Source of the DNA: Hemileia vastatrix | Taxonomy: Eukaryota; Basidiomycota; Pucciniomycetes; Pucciniales; Zaghouaniaceae | DNA length: 64,000 bases | Assembly (NCBI GenBank): GCA_030280995.1 | Contig: JASXTE010000002.1 | Location: 39,574,183-39,638,182 of the forward strand | Direction: 5' to 3' | Part shown: positions 11,435 through 23,680 of the stretch, piece after piece | Position numbering within the stretch: the first letter of the stretch is position 1 | How the letters are laid out: each line of letters starts with the position of its first letter | Position numbers and translations under genes: made by a program | Notes under the pieces: generated by a model | What the model saw: the letters and a program-made list of their open reading frames with translations, nothing else | What the model was told of the DNA's origin: nothing | Database searches by the model: none

Positions 11435-14400
11435 CACAGGGAAAAAAAAAGAGGACTGATAGGCAAGTTGTTTTTGAGGTTTCTTTCAATAACCTGTGGT
11501 GTAATCTTGTAGGGGTAGGTATAAATAAAAAAATTTCATGTGAATATTTCAAAAATTCTTGTGGCCTTTATTTCCATTTTCCTGCCTTGAAATAATGACA
11601 TCAAGTATTAAGATATATACTTTATTTTTTTCAAGGCTGATTCATATTGCACTTTTTTATCAATACATAATCTGTGTTCAATAAATATTCATAATGATTT
11701 GTAAAAATAAATGCATAATGCATATTTATTGTGCATATAAAAAGAATACTCAATATATATTTAAGGTGCACAATAAATTTTACTGCATATTTCATATTCA
11801 ATTTTTTATTTATAATGTGTATTCAACACAAATTTATTACAAAAATGAAGTATATTCTATATTGAAAATTCAATATAAATTTATTTTGAAAGTGAGTAAC
11901 TGAGAAGCAAAAAAATACAGTTCAGCTCATTATATTTTTATTTTATTTTTATTCCATTATATACTGCAACTATACTCCTACTATATCTGCTAGTCCAAAG
12001 GCAGGCAATAAAAGAAAGCTTTGATTTCCACAAAGGTATTTTTTCAAAAAAGTTATAGTTTTTCTGAATGATTTTATATCAAAGCTACTTCAAATTACAA
12101 AAAATAAAAATAAAAAGGTGGCTTAAAATATTATTTTTTCAAAGAAAAACCACATAAGTTAATAATTTTTTAAAAGTTAGAAAAATGAACATACTCAACC
12201 CTTATAAAATTAAAATAGTTTTTTTTCAAATTATTCAGAAAAAAACAGAATTAAAAATTAAAATATCAAACAACATTGAATACTTTAAATTTTATGGAAT
12301 ATGTTAAGGAGATGTTGGTAAGGTAATGGATGCCATTAGCTTCTTACACTTTCTTCTTTTATTTTTTTCTTAAACTTTTCCTTTTCTCTTTCTTTTTCAT
12401 CTGAAATTTCTATTTTCTTACTATATTCCAGTATGAGCTATGATTTTTATATCAATATCATGCATAAAAGTAATGTAACAAGTGGTTTTGAGGAGGTGAT
12501 TGTAAAAATTTAAATGATGTGCATTTTTTGCCCATGGTTTGGAGGGTTTGATATGGTAATCACCAGTTTTTTCTACAGTTATTTTCTTTTTTTTTCCAAT
12601 TTTCTCTTTTTTGATCAAAGTCAACTTTATTCAAAAATTATTGATATCATATTATAGAAGTTATACTATCAATTATGCATAAACTATAAGGTATGGCTTC
12701 TTGGTGAGTTTGATGTATCACATTTTGTTAGTTCCAACCAAATTGTTACATTAATTAGTTTTGTTTATCAATTCCCTGGAGATAATTTTTCACCTCCATT
12801 TATTTTAATTTTTAGAGGGTGGATAAAATTGAAATTTGAGGTGTTGAATTATAGAAAGTGAGGTCCAACATATTTATCAAATTTAGAGTCAGATTATTAA
12901 AATTTCAATTATATTATAGTGTTTTTTTTTCATACATGAACCAGAAAAAGGCTTTATTATTAAGGCATAATTTAAAAAAAATTAAATTTTTGAATTACTT
13001 GGCTTACATTGAAAATTGGGAGACACAAAGTTTAATTTTTCACTTTGAATTGTGGAAGAGAAAATAAGATTTACAATGCCCTTGAAAGCTTCTATTTTTC
13101 CTATTTTTTTCTCTTTTGAATCCCCCTTTTCCCCTGCAAGGGCCCACCTTCTCCCACCTGAGTTACTCTCTGGGGTGTTAAATCCCTTCAAAAAATACAT
13201 TTTTTCTTCACCTGTTGAACTTTCTAGGTTTCCTTTTATTTCTTTTATCTTTCTCTAAAGGCCCTTTTTTACATTGATTTATACACAAACTCTTGTTTTG
13301 TCTCATCCTCTGAGATTATTAATTGTATCTACAAGTCCCTTCATCTACCCAATACCTTGTTCTTCTCCCTACTCTTTAAATTAGTCCCTTTAACCCCCAA
13401 ATTGCATGAAGAAAAGTGTTTTTTAAAAAAAAAATTCTATGTAATTTGGTGGTCAAAGGGACAAGTGAAAGGGTAAAACAGAGTTCAATAGAAATAGTGA
13501 GGTCATGTGCAGCAAAGTGTCTCAGAAACACTTTTCTGCATTTAAGTTGGGGCTGTAAATGATCAAGTGAGAAAATAATTAGAGGGTTGATATTAGATCT
13601 GAAACCCCATAAAAAATATGTTTCTGAAGAACTTTTTCCCATGAAAAGTGGGGTTGTGAGGGTGTAAGTTGGTGAGAAGCAGGATGTATAGGGGGCAAAG
13701 GGGGCAAGGCTGGTAAAGAAAAATGGAAAATGTAGAGGTATGATGGAGATCCTGGGGGTGAAAAGAAAGAACTTTTCAGTGGTAAATGAGGGATTTTAGA
13801 GAAGTAGGGGATAATTACAGAAGAAAATATAGAATTTGGGGGGTAGAATGGGGAATTCAAGACAGTAAAAAACTTGGTATGTGTGATCTTTGTAAAAAAA
13901 AGATTTGGGATTTTGACAACTGGGAGAGGACACACTGGGGGATGATTGTTGAATGTCTAGAAAAGGGGAAATAAGAGGTTACAGAGTAGGATAAATTAGA
14001 TGCTTTCATGAATTATTTGGGTTTAAAGATTAGTGGGGGATAAAGAGTGTGTGGAAGAATATTTTAAAACCCTGGGGGTTAGAATCTCTGTGATTAATCT
14101 CACTGAGGGTTAAAAAATAAAAAATGGGTCTCAAAGAATGGGAAAGCAATCATCCACTCTTAATGAAAATTTGATATAAAAATGACATGAATTAAAAGTA
14201 TTTTTCTAATATGACTATGAAATCTGGCCAATATGTACTTTCATTTTTCATGAATGATGGACATAAAATTTAGATGAAAAATAATTGTATTTTTTTCATA
14301 AAACTTGAGCGTGAATTTTCACTTTGCACTAATTATGTATTATTTTCTACAGATATCCATATTTCATTATTTGGAAGTGGATTGAAGTGCATAAAGTTTG

Positions 14401-14767
14401 GAAATTTGAACCACACCCTAGGTCTAACAAAAAGAGATGAACACATTTCAATATTTTTGGAGCTTAAAAAGTCTATAAGAATTAGCATAAATATTTTTTG
14501 AGCTGGGAAAAAGTAGATAAAAATGAATAAAATGAGTCATCAGAACAGGTATTAAGAAATTAAATTAAAAATTTCAATCTTGGTCTATTTTGAAAAAATG
14601 AAATAAACTTCTTTACTTTTCATGTGATTCAGACCTGTATAAAGCACCAAAAATTTTTTAAAAATGTGAGTTTCAGCCTACTCAGTATTATAGCCAGATT
14701 ATAACAAGGCTATTCAGAAGTACAAAAAAACAAATTGCCTACAAGTCCTATCTTTTCCCCCCCTGTG
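11435..14767. mobile_element. W: 3.33-kb element nested in X
   Basis: Left end CACAGGGAAAAAAAAAGAGG then ACTGATAGGCAAGT; right end GCCTACAAGTCC then a C-rich stretch and CCCTGTG, ending at 14767. Flanked by ATT on both sides (11432-11434, 14768-14770). The ends match those of Z (54188-57480), which is almost the same length. No transposase is visible. A tract rich in ATGCATATT-like words lies 250-460 bp from the left end, as in Z near its right end. Confidence 0.75.
13070..14060. other. C-rich to G-rich strand switch in W
   Basis: Plus strand is pyrimidine-rich with C-runs at 13070-13400, then purine-rich with G-runs at 13440-14060. The small Pro/Ser/Leu-rich ORFs here are products of this composition. 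I found no exact inverted repeat between the halves. Similar switches occur at 15250-15890 (in X) and 50150-50900 (in Y). Confidence 0.5.
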
Positions 14768-17169
14768 ATTGTTAATATATGGTGAAATTATAAGGGACTA
14801 TACTAAATCATTCAAGAAAAATATTTTGGGAATTAATATCTTCCATAAAATTTCCCCAGTAAGAATTTGAAACAAAAGTTTAATTTTAATTATTTAAAAA
14901 TATTTTATTAACCATTATTAATATTCAAAATATCTGAAAAATGTAAAACACTTATGAAAATGAAGGGGATAATACTTTGGTGATAAAATTTAGCACTAAT
15001 ATAAATATCTATTTTGTTTTCTATTCATTAAATAAAAATATATGCATGAAATAGTATTTTTTACAATATATTAACCCTTTATCTTCAAAATATTAAAAAG
15101 AAAGACATAAAATGAAATTTTATTGAAATGAATAGTATAAAAATGGTTTTTTTGATTTCTTTTGTTTTTTTGAATTTATTCCATTCCTGTTTCCATACTA
15201 TATAACATATTTCTCATGTTTTATTATTATTTTATTTTGTAGAACACTATTACTTACCTTTCCATTCCTACCTTCTGTCTTACATAAAAATTTATCTTCA
15301 ATATTATTCCCCTGCTAAAATTTTTTTTATTTTCTCCCAAAGTAATTATTTCCATGACTTTAAACCCTTTCTTCTGCTATCAAATTCTCTCTGACCCTTT
15401 AAAAGACTCCCTACTCCTTTCCACTTCTTCCCATCCCCAGACCTTTTTTCCTGTTGTAGATCATAGAAACCAAGAGGATTTTTTGAGAAGGAAATGAAAA
15501 GGGATTGTTTAGGGGGTAAGTGTAGAAAAAGTCAAAGGGTGATGATAAAAGTTGGAATTATGGGTTGAAAAAAGGGGTATAGAGGGAAGTAAAATGGTTT
15601 TAAAGTCGCCATCAATATAATAGAGGAGAGAAAAAGGGATCAGAATGGGTTTGATTGTTAATTGAAGGGTATTGAAAGTAGTGGGGAGCAATTTCATGGG
15701 ACAAGAACAGGTTAAGATTTGTGGGATAGGGAGTGAGAGAGAATGGAGGAGAGAAAAGAGAAAGGTGAAAAGAAGGTAGAAATTTTTTTTGAGCAAATAT
15801 GATCACATATAAAGGTTCTAGTAAGAGTGAGAAAATTAGAAAAAGTGGTTGAGAAAAATTGAAATAAGATTTTTTAAAAATAAGGGGGTGGATGCTACTG
15901 TATCATCAAACATCAGAATTCTTCTTTATCTTAAATTTCTTACTACAGAAGCAGATTTATTTCCATTGTATGAATACTGAGTTATGGCTTTAAATTCTTC
16001 ACCCTTTTGTACTAAAGTGGAGACCTCCATTTTAAATTTTACTGAAATTAAATTCTAGTTTAAGGCTTTGTATTGATCTTTAGTAATTTGAAATAAATAA
16101 GTTTTTACTACTTATATCAATAATAAAGTTGAAAAAATCAAAAGTAATGAAATATTGAAATTAATCAATACATAGTAATACATTCCTTCTTTCACATAAT
16201 TTCATTTTAAGATGATAATAACTATACATGTTGTTGAAAAATCAGTCAAATTTTATTATCTATAAATTATTTTGAGAAAAAAGACCTACAATAAAACTCA
16301 AAAATCTCAAAGATATTTAGTAAAAATTAGAAGAAGCCATTTAAATTAAATAAAATCTATAATTAAATATTATTCCACATATTTACACATAAGTTTTGGG
16401 ATTAAGCTATTGAATTTTACCTTCTATAGTGTACAGTTTGTCAGTTACAGATGTTTCTCCTATTCTCCATACAATTCCACAGAAAATTTCATACAAGACC
16501 TGTTTATATGTTTTAAATTTAAGCTTCAACTTTTAATTTTTATATAATCATCTACAAAAAATTAATTCAATTTACTTTCAATAAATTCAAATACATTCTT
16601 TAAATATATTGTTTTGATGTTCATCCTTCTATTTCTGATGTATTTTTTTTTCAAAAACATTTAGTTAATAGAATAATATCTTCAAAAAAATTTTAACATC
16701 TTATCACAAGGTTAATCTCAGTCTTGATGGATCTCTGATTGAACACCCAATGCAAATCTCATCCTGAGAATTCTTCAAATTAACTTAAAAATTAATCATA
16801 TTTAATTTTTTTGAATTTTTTAAAAAAGCTTTAACAATGAAGAAATTTGTAAATGCTGTAAATGATAAGCTTTAAATTTAAGTGCATAGGTATCTGGGAA
16901 TAAAAAGAACTATTAAACTCATTTGTATTTAGTTTTTTAATTGAGAGCTATAAGAGCCCTATTCATGAAAAAGTATTTTATTTAACCCTATTTATATTGA
17001 TAAACAGCTTATCAGGCTTCAAGGCCTGTCCATAGTTCATATTTAATGCATTGGTATATCTATGTTCTTTCAACTACATTGAAAAATCCTAGATCATGAA
17101 AAAAGTTAATTTTTTTGATAATTTTTCTTAATGAGTTAAAAATTTTCTTTGATTTTTATGATGCCTTTT

Positions 17170-18060
17170 AAAAAAATATTTAATTTACTTCATTTTATTG
17201 TATTTGATCTGGTTTTGCTTTATTTTATTCTATCATACTATATAATACTGTATTATATTATATTATATTTCATTTCATTTCACTTACTATTTTTTATTTA
17301 ATTTAATTTAATTTGTTTTTGTTTTTTTTTATTTTAGTATATTTTATTACCTTACATCTTCATTTAATTTTTATTATCTTATTTTATTTCAAAAGGTGAT
17401 ATTATATGTGAAAATAAAAGTCTTTAAACTGTCAAAATTAGCTGGTGAACTCTGATTTAAACCCATATATCAGAGTTCACAACCCAATTTCATGCATGTG
17501 ACCTCTGATCTACAGCTTTACATCAGAGTTCACCAACCATTTTTATGCATGTGTACTCTGATCTATGGCCATACATCAGAGTACCACATCCAAATTTTTG
17601 CATGTGAACTCTGATCTAAGGCCATACATCAGAGTTCACCAGCCAATTTTTACCAGCTAAATGCTTCTACATGGCTATACAACAGTATCCATCAAATGTA
17701 ATTAAATGACATTAAGACTTATTATAATGTAATTGAATATAAAAAAGAAAGATAGATGGGTATAATAGCTAGAATTAAAAAAGATGGATACAAACGGTAT
17801 AAAAAGAGATAAAACAAAATAAATTGTTATTATATACTTTAAAAAAAAATTTAATCAAGTGCAATCAAATAAAATAAAATTTTAATAAAATTATGTAATA
17901 CATAACCAAATACAACTTAATATAATAAAATACAACACAATACCATACAATTTAATTTGATTTAATTTGAGGTGATGAATTAAATAAAATGTTCCTATTA
18001 AAATATAATAAAATAGAATCAATTTAAAAAATTACATAATATAACATAAAATCAATTTAT
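17170..18060. repeat. T-rich and A-rich arms around the 53-bp array
   Basis: The left side (17170-17430) is T-rich with words such as TTTATTTTATT. The right side (17760-18060) is A-rich with AAATAAAATAAAAT. They are complementary in style, not base for base, giving a loose palindrome centred on the hairpin array. I see no gene. Confidence 0.45.
17444..17656. repeat. Tandem array of 53-bp hairpin units in X
   Basis: Four units start at 17445, 17498, 17551 and 17604, exactly 53 bp apart. Each has a 12-nt inverted repeat, GTGAACTCTGAT ... ATCAGAGTTCAC, around a 10-14-nt loop, with a GCATGT spacer. The outermost arms extend to GCTGGTGAACTCTGAT / ATCAGAGTTCACCAGC, so the whole array is also bounded by a longer inverted repeat. 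Confidence 0.85.
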
Positions 18061-20285
18061 ACTGAATTTTTTTTAATATTTTATTCAAGATAAATGTTAA
18101 TATTTACACATAAGTTAATTTTTTGTATGCATATTCATTATTTCATTGCATATATATATTCAATATGAATTTTGAATAAGCATATTCAAAATGAATTTTT
18201 ATATGCATATTCAATATAAATTTTTATGCATATTTTTTTGATGAATATTCAAAATTATTTTCATTATATATATGAATTATCATTTTACATTTACTGTCAG
18301 GCTAAGATCAACTAAAAGGACGTGAAATAGCTTGAAAAGTCTTTGTCTAGAAGATTTATATGGTCCTATATGAAAACTGTAGTGTAAATCCAACAAATAG
18401 TAAAATATAATTCAAAATAAAGGTCTCAGTAATATAATTCTAACTATTTTTATATATGGCTTACAATCTTTTTAGTTGGTAGAAAAAAAGAGTTTAATAA
18501 TTCAGATACTACTCAAAAGACTTATAAAAGTACTAATTGATGTGTATTGTAATTGATTTGGTTATATGGTGTAAATTGTATTGATAAAGAATGAAGAAAC
18601 ACAACCCAAAAACCTCCTCCTTTTATACACACTGAGTTCCCCAATGATTCCCTTGATGTACCACCCAATACACAGTTAATTACTCCTCTAAACAACTAAT
18701 AGACATTTCCATCAACATTTCCAGTAACCCATGACATAATTAGAAGAGTAACAACCGTCAAAATCCTGTAATAATAAGGGAAATCCATCAAAATTAAAGA
18801 ATAAGATAAAAAGAGAGTATATGTGTATTAAAAATAATTTAAAAGTCTAAAGGAGAATTTTTAAGGTTAATAATAGCTTAATAATAAGGGGTATTTACTG
18901 TAGAAATAATGGGGCTAATCCTGACATTATACTATGTGAAATTCCCATTCAAAAATAACCAATATTGACTGAGAAACCACCCAAAAACTCAAAAAAGAGC
19001 GTGAGATGTGGGGTAACTACATGCAGTCCTTGGCAGGTGCTTGCATGGGTAAATCCTTGACTAATTTTAGGAGAATTTAAGCGTGGTGATGAAATAAGAC
19101 GCCAAGAGTGAGGTTATTAATGAAATTAGTGCATGTAAACAAGGTCAATGCATTATTAATTAAGCTAGGACACTAAATAAGCGCCTGTCACCTATTTTAG
19201 TGTGTTTCCCCACAGTGGGCATAGAATGTGGGGTAATTGTAGTGTGAAAAATCTAACTTTGCTAAAAATGAAGCTATCCACACGGGAAAAAAGCAGGCAG
19301 TATGTGGCCATTACACAGAAGCCATTTCTGGCATAAAAAACACCAAATTTGAAAAGTGTTATTTTTATGCATTTAAATAGCCAAATCAATAGTACTAAAT
19401 GAGACAAATTGATCTGTCAAAGTGCAATTTTTGATATTCTCACATTTATGGCACATATAGTCAACTTTTAAGTGAAATAAAGTGCATTTCTTGTTTTTTG
19501 CATAAAACAGTGAAAATAACAGCTTTAAGTGTACTTAAAAATTATGTAGCCTTATACTTAAGGTTCTTAAAATTACCCTAAAATATTTCGACTTAATATT
19601 AAGTACATAAGACTTATAAAAGGTGTTATAATGGCATATTTTGAATATTATCATAATTTTACTTATGTATAATGTTTGTGTACTCTTAATTATTATTCCC
19701 ATGTATAGTTCATGTGTTTAAAATAACTTATAAGTACTTTTTACTCAGTCCTGGGGATATACAGGCTGACATTTACATACTGAATACCACTCAGCAAGAG
19801 AATATTCAATTTCACTTTTTGTGACTCAAAATAATGCTACATGACTAAAAAATATCAAAAAGTGAATCAAAAAAAATTCAATTTATGATATTTCTCTGTA
19901 ATGCATAGTTTCAAAAATTCCAGTAATTTTTTTTCAAACAATATTTAATATTTAAATATGATTTTTAATATTTTTCAATCCATTTTAAATAAGTTATAAA
20001 TTAGAGTAAAAATATCACTTAAAAATTTAATGTTTTAAATTAGTTTCCAGCTCCATCTTGAACTTTGATTTAAAATACTGTGTCAAAATTATGTGCTTAA
20101 TTTGTACAGTGTTTGGAATGATTACTGAAACTCTCTTCATTCAAAATTTAAGATGAGTTCATTTCACTTTCATTATGATACCACAAAATATTCATCTAGT
20201 TTTGTAAAATTGTTCAAGTTGGTTCTCAAGCACATTTCAGTAAGAGCTCCATCAAAGTTCAGTCTGAGTTCCATCTGACTTTAAG
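18061..20285. other. Right part of X, non-coding
   Basis: A/T-rich DNA with GCATATT-like words at 18080-18260 and short ORFs without motifs. The last 60 bp contain repeated GTTCAGTCTGAGTTCCATCTGA-like words shared, inverted, with the left subterminal part of Y (37988-38050). Confidence 0.5.
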
Positions 20286-20327
20286 TTGGGGACTTGCTAG
20301 AAATTCCCCCCCAAATATTTCATGGTG
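20286..20327. repeat. Right terminal inverted repeat of X
   Basis: Inverse of the left end, with a partly decayed palindrome (GACTTGCTAGAAATTC), a C-run, AATATTT, and CATGGTG at the edge, followed by the AGA target duplication. Confidence 0.78.
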
Positions 20328-20330
20328 AGA

Positions 20331-20990
20331 TGTGCAAGATATATACTCAGATATATGTGGAGTATTATTACTTTTGTGGCAGGGTTTAGATAAGCATGAG
20401 TGTTGGGTTGAGAGCTTTGCAAAAGATCCAGAGGCTCTAGGAATAGGAGTAGCCATGTGAGAGGGTTGATGAGAAGAATTCAATCATTCCAATTTTTGAG
20501 GAGAAACCAAAGTATGGGGAAGGTTTGGAATATGAGAAGGATCCAAATTTTGAGGTACAGAAAAGAAAAAAATTGTACTGTGTTTTGTGGAGATAGCATT
20601 AGGAGAGAAATATGGCAAGCAGTGTTTTTGCTTCTAGAAGAGGAAGTGGAAGATGATAATGCACTAGAGAATGAATGCAAACAGCATCTATTGCATGTAC
20701 TTATGAATTGTGGGAGAGGCTATAAATTTCTAAATTTGTGAGACAACAGAGGTGGACTCTTGTGCTGTATCCTAGGACACAATTTAAATGGATTTTGTGT
20801 GGAAGAATAAGTTGGCATGTATTAAAAGGCCGGTAGCATTAGAGGATTAGTTGTAGCATTTGAAAATGTGCTTTTTAGATGAAATTCACAGAAAAGAGAC
20901 TTGGCTAATGTGGGGAAGGAAAAGGGCACACAAACTTTTTTCCAGGAAAATAAAAAGATTCAATTATTGCTTGTAATAAATTAGGAACAG
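20331..20990 (-). other. E4 leader between LTR and gag
   Basis: Sequence that was next to the gag ATG before X inserted. It has two short ORFs without recognisable motifs, one on each strand. I see no primer-binding site that I can defend. Confidence 0.4.
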
Positions 20991-21121
20991 CCCATAACCT
21001 ATGGTAGCAGTGTCAGCACTGTGTCTGGAGTGAAACAGAGTTAGACCTGTCAACTGCACCACAAACTAGATACATGTTATGTACTAAAAATCACTAAGAT
21101 TTTACTATGCTACCCTTAAAA
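20990..21121 (-). repeat. E4 5' LTR remnant
   Basis: The complement starts TTTTAAGGGTAGCATAGTAA at 21121 and aligns with the LTR at 6837 through GTGATTTTTAGTACATA, GAGTGAAACAGAG and GACACTGCTACCATAGG. Homology fades after that block. Confidence 0.6.
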
Positions 21122-21640
21122 GCTACTATGAGATTGAAATGTGTTTTATAGAAATAATGGTTGTTATTGGTAATTTTCCTTAATTTATTTCACTAACTAG
21201 AAATATTATTTATATACACAGTGCTGTGGTGCAGTAAAGTAATCAACACCTGCCCTTCAAAAAGATGCAGGACAGGATGTTACTAATATGTGGTTGTATG
21301 GTAATAAATAGATTTTGATTTTTTGAATTTTTTTTTAAAAAAAACTTTTAAGGTTCTTCCTATGCTATGTATATATGTTATACAAGTTAGAGAAAAAGAG
21401 GAAGAAAAAAAAAGGAAACTAGAGTGACAGTTTTAGACTAGAAGGTGATGATTGATGGAGGATTGGAGTTAATGGTTTTGTGAATATTTTGGAAAGCTGG
21501 TCATTTGACTTTACTTAGGATATAGTTTCAAGGCCTCAATTTAATTGTTCATTGAAATAGTAGCATTCCCTTTCCATGTGTCATGTATGCTTGTTTGATG
21601 ATTTATAAGCAGATATGTTAATTTTTGATTCATTTTCACA

Positions 21641-21826
21641 TCATAGCTCTAACTTACCTTTAAAATTGATCATATCTTGAGGTAGGTGCTTGATCCAGAT
21701 CCCTGTTTTTGCTGTTGAGATTAAAGCCATTAATTCTGAATGACTCATTGATCCAGCCACACATGATAATCTTTTGGATGACCAAAATATTGGGCATCTT
21801 TGTACACTACTCACCCACCTGTTCAC
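21641..21826 (-). pseudogene. E6 RNase H C-terminal part
   Basis: Frame with SVQRCPIFWSSKRLSCVAGS and MSHSELMALISTAKTGIW, the conserved copia RNase H block (P..W.SKKQ..VA.S..EAEY.AL......W). The usual acidic Glu is kept (SHSELMAL). Confidence 0.7.
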
Positions 21827-22701
21827 TTGGAATATTGACCTCTCCAGTTTGTGTCACTGTAGGCAACAAGTCTAGGTTTAGAATTCACTGATAGTTTTTC
21901 AGGTTATAAGGTTATTCAGAGGTATTTTGTGTTTTGTAACTAGGCTACTAAGTGATGTAAGATGGACCAGTGTTTGTTAGATGGGAATTTAGAGAACTGG
22001 GCTAAATAGTTTATGCTGAACAATACGTCTGGTCTAGTGCTACTTGCCACATAACTAAGGGAACCAATAACAGAGAGATACTTGGTTGGATCAATGGGTT
22101 GCCTGTTGATAGGGGAAGTAGTTAGATTTGCTGAGTGTGCAAGGGATGTGGTCTTTTTTGCTTTTTTTGGATTATGTGTATTTAGTATTTTGTCTATGAT
22201 TTTGGATTGTGAAAGTGTGAAACCATTGGTGTCTCTAGTAATTTAATTCCCAACAATGGGCTGCAGACCATTATTCCATGTAATTGTTAATTCCTGGCTG
22301 AGTAGTTGCTGAAAAGATTCAAGGGTTTTTGTGTTGTTTGCTGTTACCAGTCCGTTTTCAAAATAGATCCAAATGATTGTTGATTCATTTTTGGTATGTA
22401 GGACATATAGAATTGCATTTTAAGGAGATATATTATACCCATTTTTATGTAGTTTTTCTGATATATGTAGCCACCAGCATCTTTCTGCTTACCATATTCT
22501 ATAGGAGGCTTTTTTTAGTTTGACAGCCTTTCCATCTTGTTTCTCAAAACTGAGTGGATCTTTCACCCATTTTTCTTCTTTTATTTTGCTGTGAAGGTAT
22601 ACTACAGTAATTTCAAATGAGTGTACTGGCCAATTTTTGATGGTGGAAAGAATAATAATTTTTTGCTGTGATGTGAAAGTAGCAATAGGTGAAAATGTTT
22701 T

Positions 22702-22983
22702 CTAATATTTAATTCCTGAAGCTTGCTTCAGACCGTTCTCCACATATTGAGCTTTCTGTTTGATGATAGCACCATGGTTGTCAGTTTTTTCAGTGAAAAC
22801 CCATTCAATGTCCATTATTTGGGTTCCAGGTTGTGGCATTGGGAATTTCCAGACCTCAATTATGGTCATGTTTTTAAATTTTTTCAAGGAATGCTTGGCA
22901 CCATTGTTCAGAGTTTGGTGATTTTGAAGCTTCTTTGAAAGTGTTTGGAGATGTGGATGCAAGGTAAGCTGCAGCTTTTTCAA
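22702..22983 (-). pseudogene. E6 reverse transcriptase, N-terminal part
   Basis: The copia RT opening block: E.WKFPMPQPGTQ...EWVFTEK.DN.G.I...KA.YVENGLKQASGIKY. It is followed by a stop. The catalytic YVDD block is not readable in one frame downstream. Confidence 0.7.
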
Positions 22984-23484
22984 TATTGTTTATAAGCTCT
23001 TCTGTTCCTTTAAAATTTTTTCAGCTTTGAAGTCTCCTGGCTTTAGTGGTTCTGATGAATCAACAGTGGTGGATTTATTGGAAGGGTGTTGAATTGACAT
23101 CTTTGTGTTCTGAGCTGGTGATTATGGAAATTCTTCCCAAGCCAAAAAAATCAATTTTTTTGTGGTGAAGTTCCAGAACATCCACCCTTTCAATCCATGT
23201 GAGAAACCAATTAGGATGCATTTGATGGCTCTGCTATCTAATTTTAGTCTTGTTTCTTATGGAACATGAACAAAAGCTGTGGTAAAAAAATATTTAATCA
23301 TATGGACAGATGGTGCATTACCAAAGAGATATTCATAGGGTGTCATATTGGGACAAGGTTTGTTTGGAAGGCAATTGAGAATATATGACACCCACTTTTA
23401 TGTAAAACCCTAGAGGAATTTCGGTAAGTTTCTGTCTAGTAAAACTGTTCTTCCCATATCAGAGACTGACCTTTTCTGACTTTC

Positions 23485-23680
23485 TGTTAGTATTTGGGTT
23501 GAGAGTTAAGGAAGAGGAAGAGGAGCCCTTTGGGAAATATGCATTGTAATAGGTGGAGACAAGGGATATTGCATAAGGGAATTCTATAGGGAAAGTGCTG
23601 TGGGGTGCTCCTCATTGGACAAATTATATAGTAATCAAGTTACTTCTTAGTCTCACTGCTTTATCTGAATAGTCAGTCCT
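23485..23680 (+). repeat. LTR fragment of the E5 family
   Basis: Starts TGTTAGTATTTGGGTTGAGAG and aligns with the 3' LTR of E5 at 63867-64000 (shared GGGATATTGCATAAGGG and AGTGCTGTGG.G..CTCCTCATTGGA). Its end (TTAGTCTCACTGCTTTATC) resembles 59140-59170 of the E5 5' LTR. The 1-kb dispersed repeat begins directly after it. Confidence 0.65.

Larger units (their letters stand above)
11064..20327. mobile_element. X: 9.26-kb DNA transposon-like element, no visible transposase
   Basis: Left end CACCACACAATATGGGGG, then a GACTTTCTAGAAAGTC palindrome (11085-11105). The right end is the inverse: GACTTGCTAGAAATTCCCCC...CATGGTG, ending at 20327. It is flanked by AGA at 11061-11063 and 20328-20330, a 3-bp target duplication. 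The inside is A/T-rich with no ORF above about 120 codons and no recognisable transposase, so it is non-autonomous. It contains element W and a 53-bp hairpin array. The interior next to the left end matches the right end of Y (…TGTGCTCAATTA.ATATGAAT), and the interior next to its right end matches the left end of Y (GTCAGATGGAACTCAG), so X and Y are one family in opposite orientation. Confidence 0.8.
6600..21121 (-). mobile_element. E4: decayed Ty1/copia element interrupted by element X
   Basis: Reading right to left: LTR remnant (about 20990-21121), leader (20331-20990), element X (11064-20327), gag (11060-10070), protease (about 10060-9653), pre-integrase zinc region (9614-9300), integrase core (7995-7521), N-terminal RT (7520-6850), then PPT-like AAGAGGTGGG and the second LTR remnant starting TGTTAAGTGTAG at 6837. 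Both LTR remnants share the GTGATTTTTA.GTACATA and GACACTGCTACCATAGG blocks. Most of RT and all RNase H are missing, so it is an internally deleted copy. The far ends of the LTRs are not resolved. Confidence 0.75.
21248..23480 (-). mobile_element. E6: copia remnant (integrase end, RT, RNase H, 3' LTR start)
   Basis: The complement reads, with frameshifts: integrase C-terminal part (GRTVLLDRNLPKFL ... TPYEYLFGNAPSVHMI ... TTKKLIFLAWEE) at about 23480-23110; RT start (VWKFPMPQPGTQIMDIEWVF ... VENGLKQASGIKY) at 22983-22702; RNase H (WSSKRLSCVAGSMSHSELMA) at 21826-21641; and the C-terminal IFTKPL motif near 21470. Then comes purine-rich AAGGGCAGG and TGTTGATTACTT at 21248, a likely LTR start. E6 lies in the same orientation as E4 but is a different copy. 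Confidence 0.72.

Noticed and set aside
13579..13935. Pro-rich minus-strand ORFs at 13579-13935 and 15509-15806
   Set aside because: Explained by G-rich plus-strand composition inside W and X.
17444..17656. Regular 53-bp spacing suggested a CRISPR array
   Set aside because: Units are tandem hairpins without unique spacers, and the window is eukaryotic transposon DNA.
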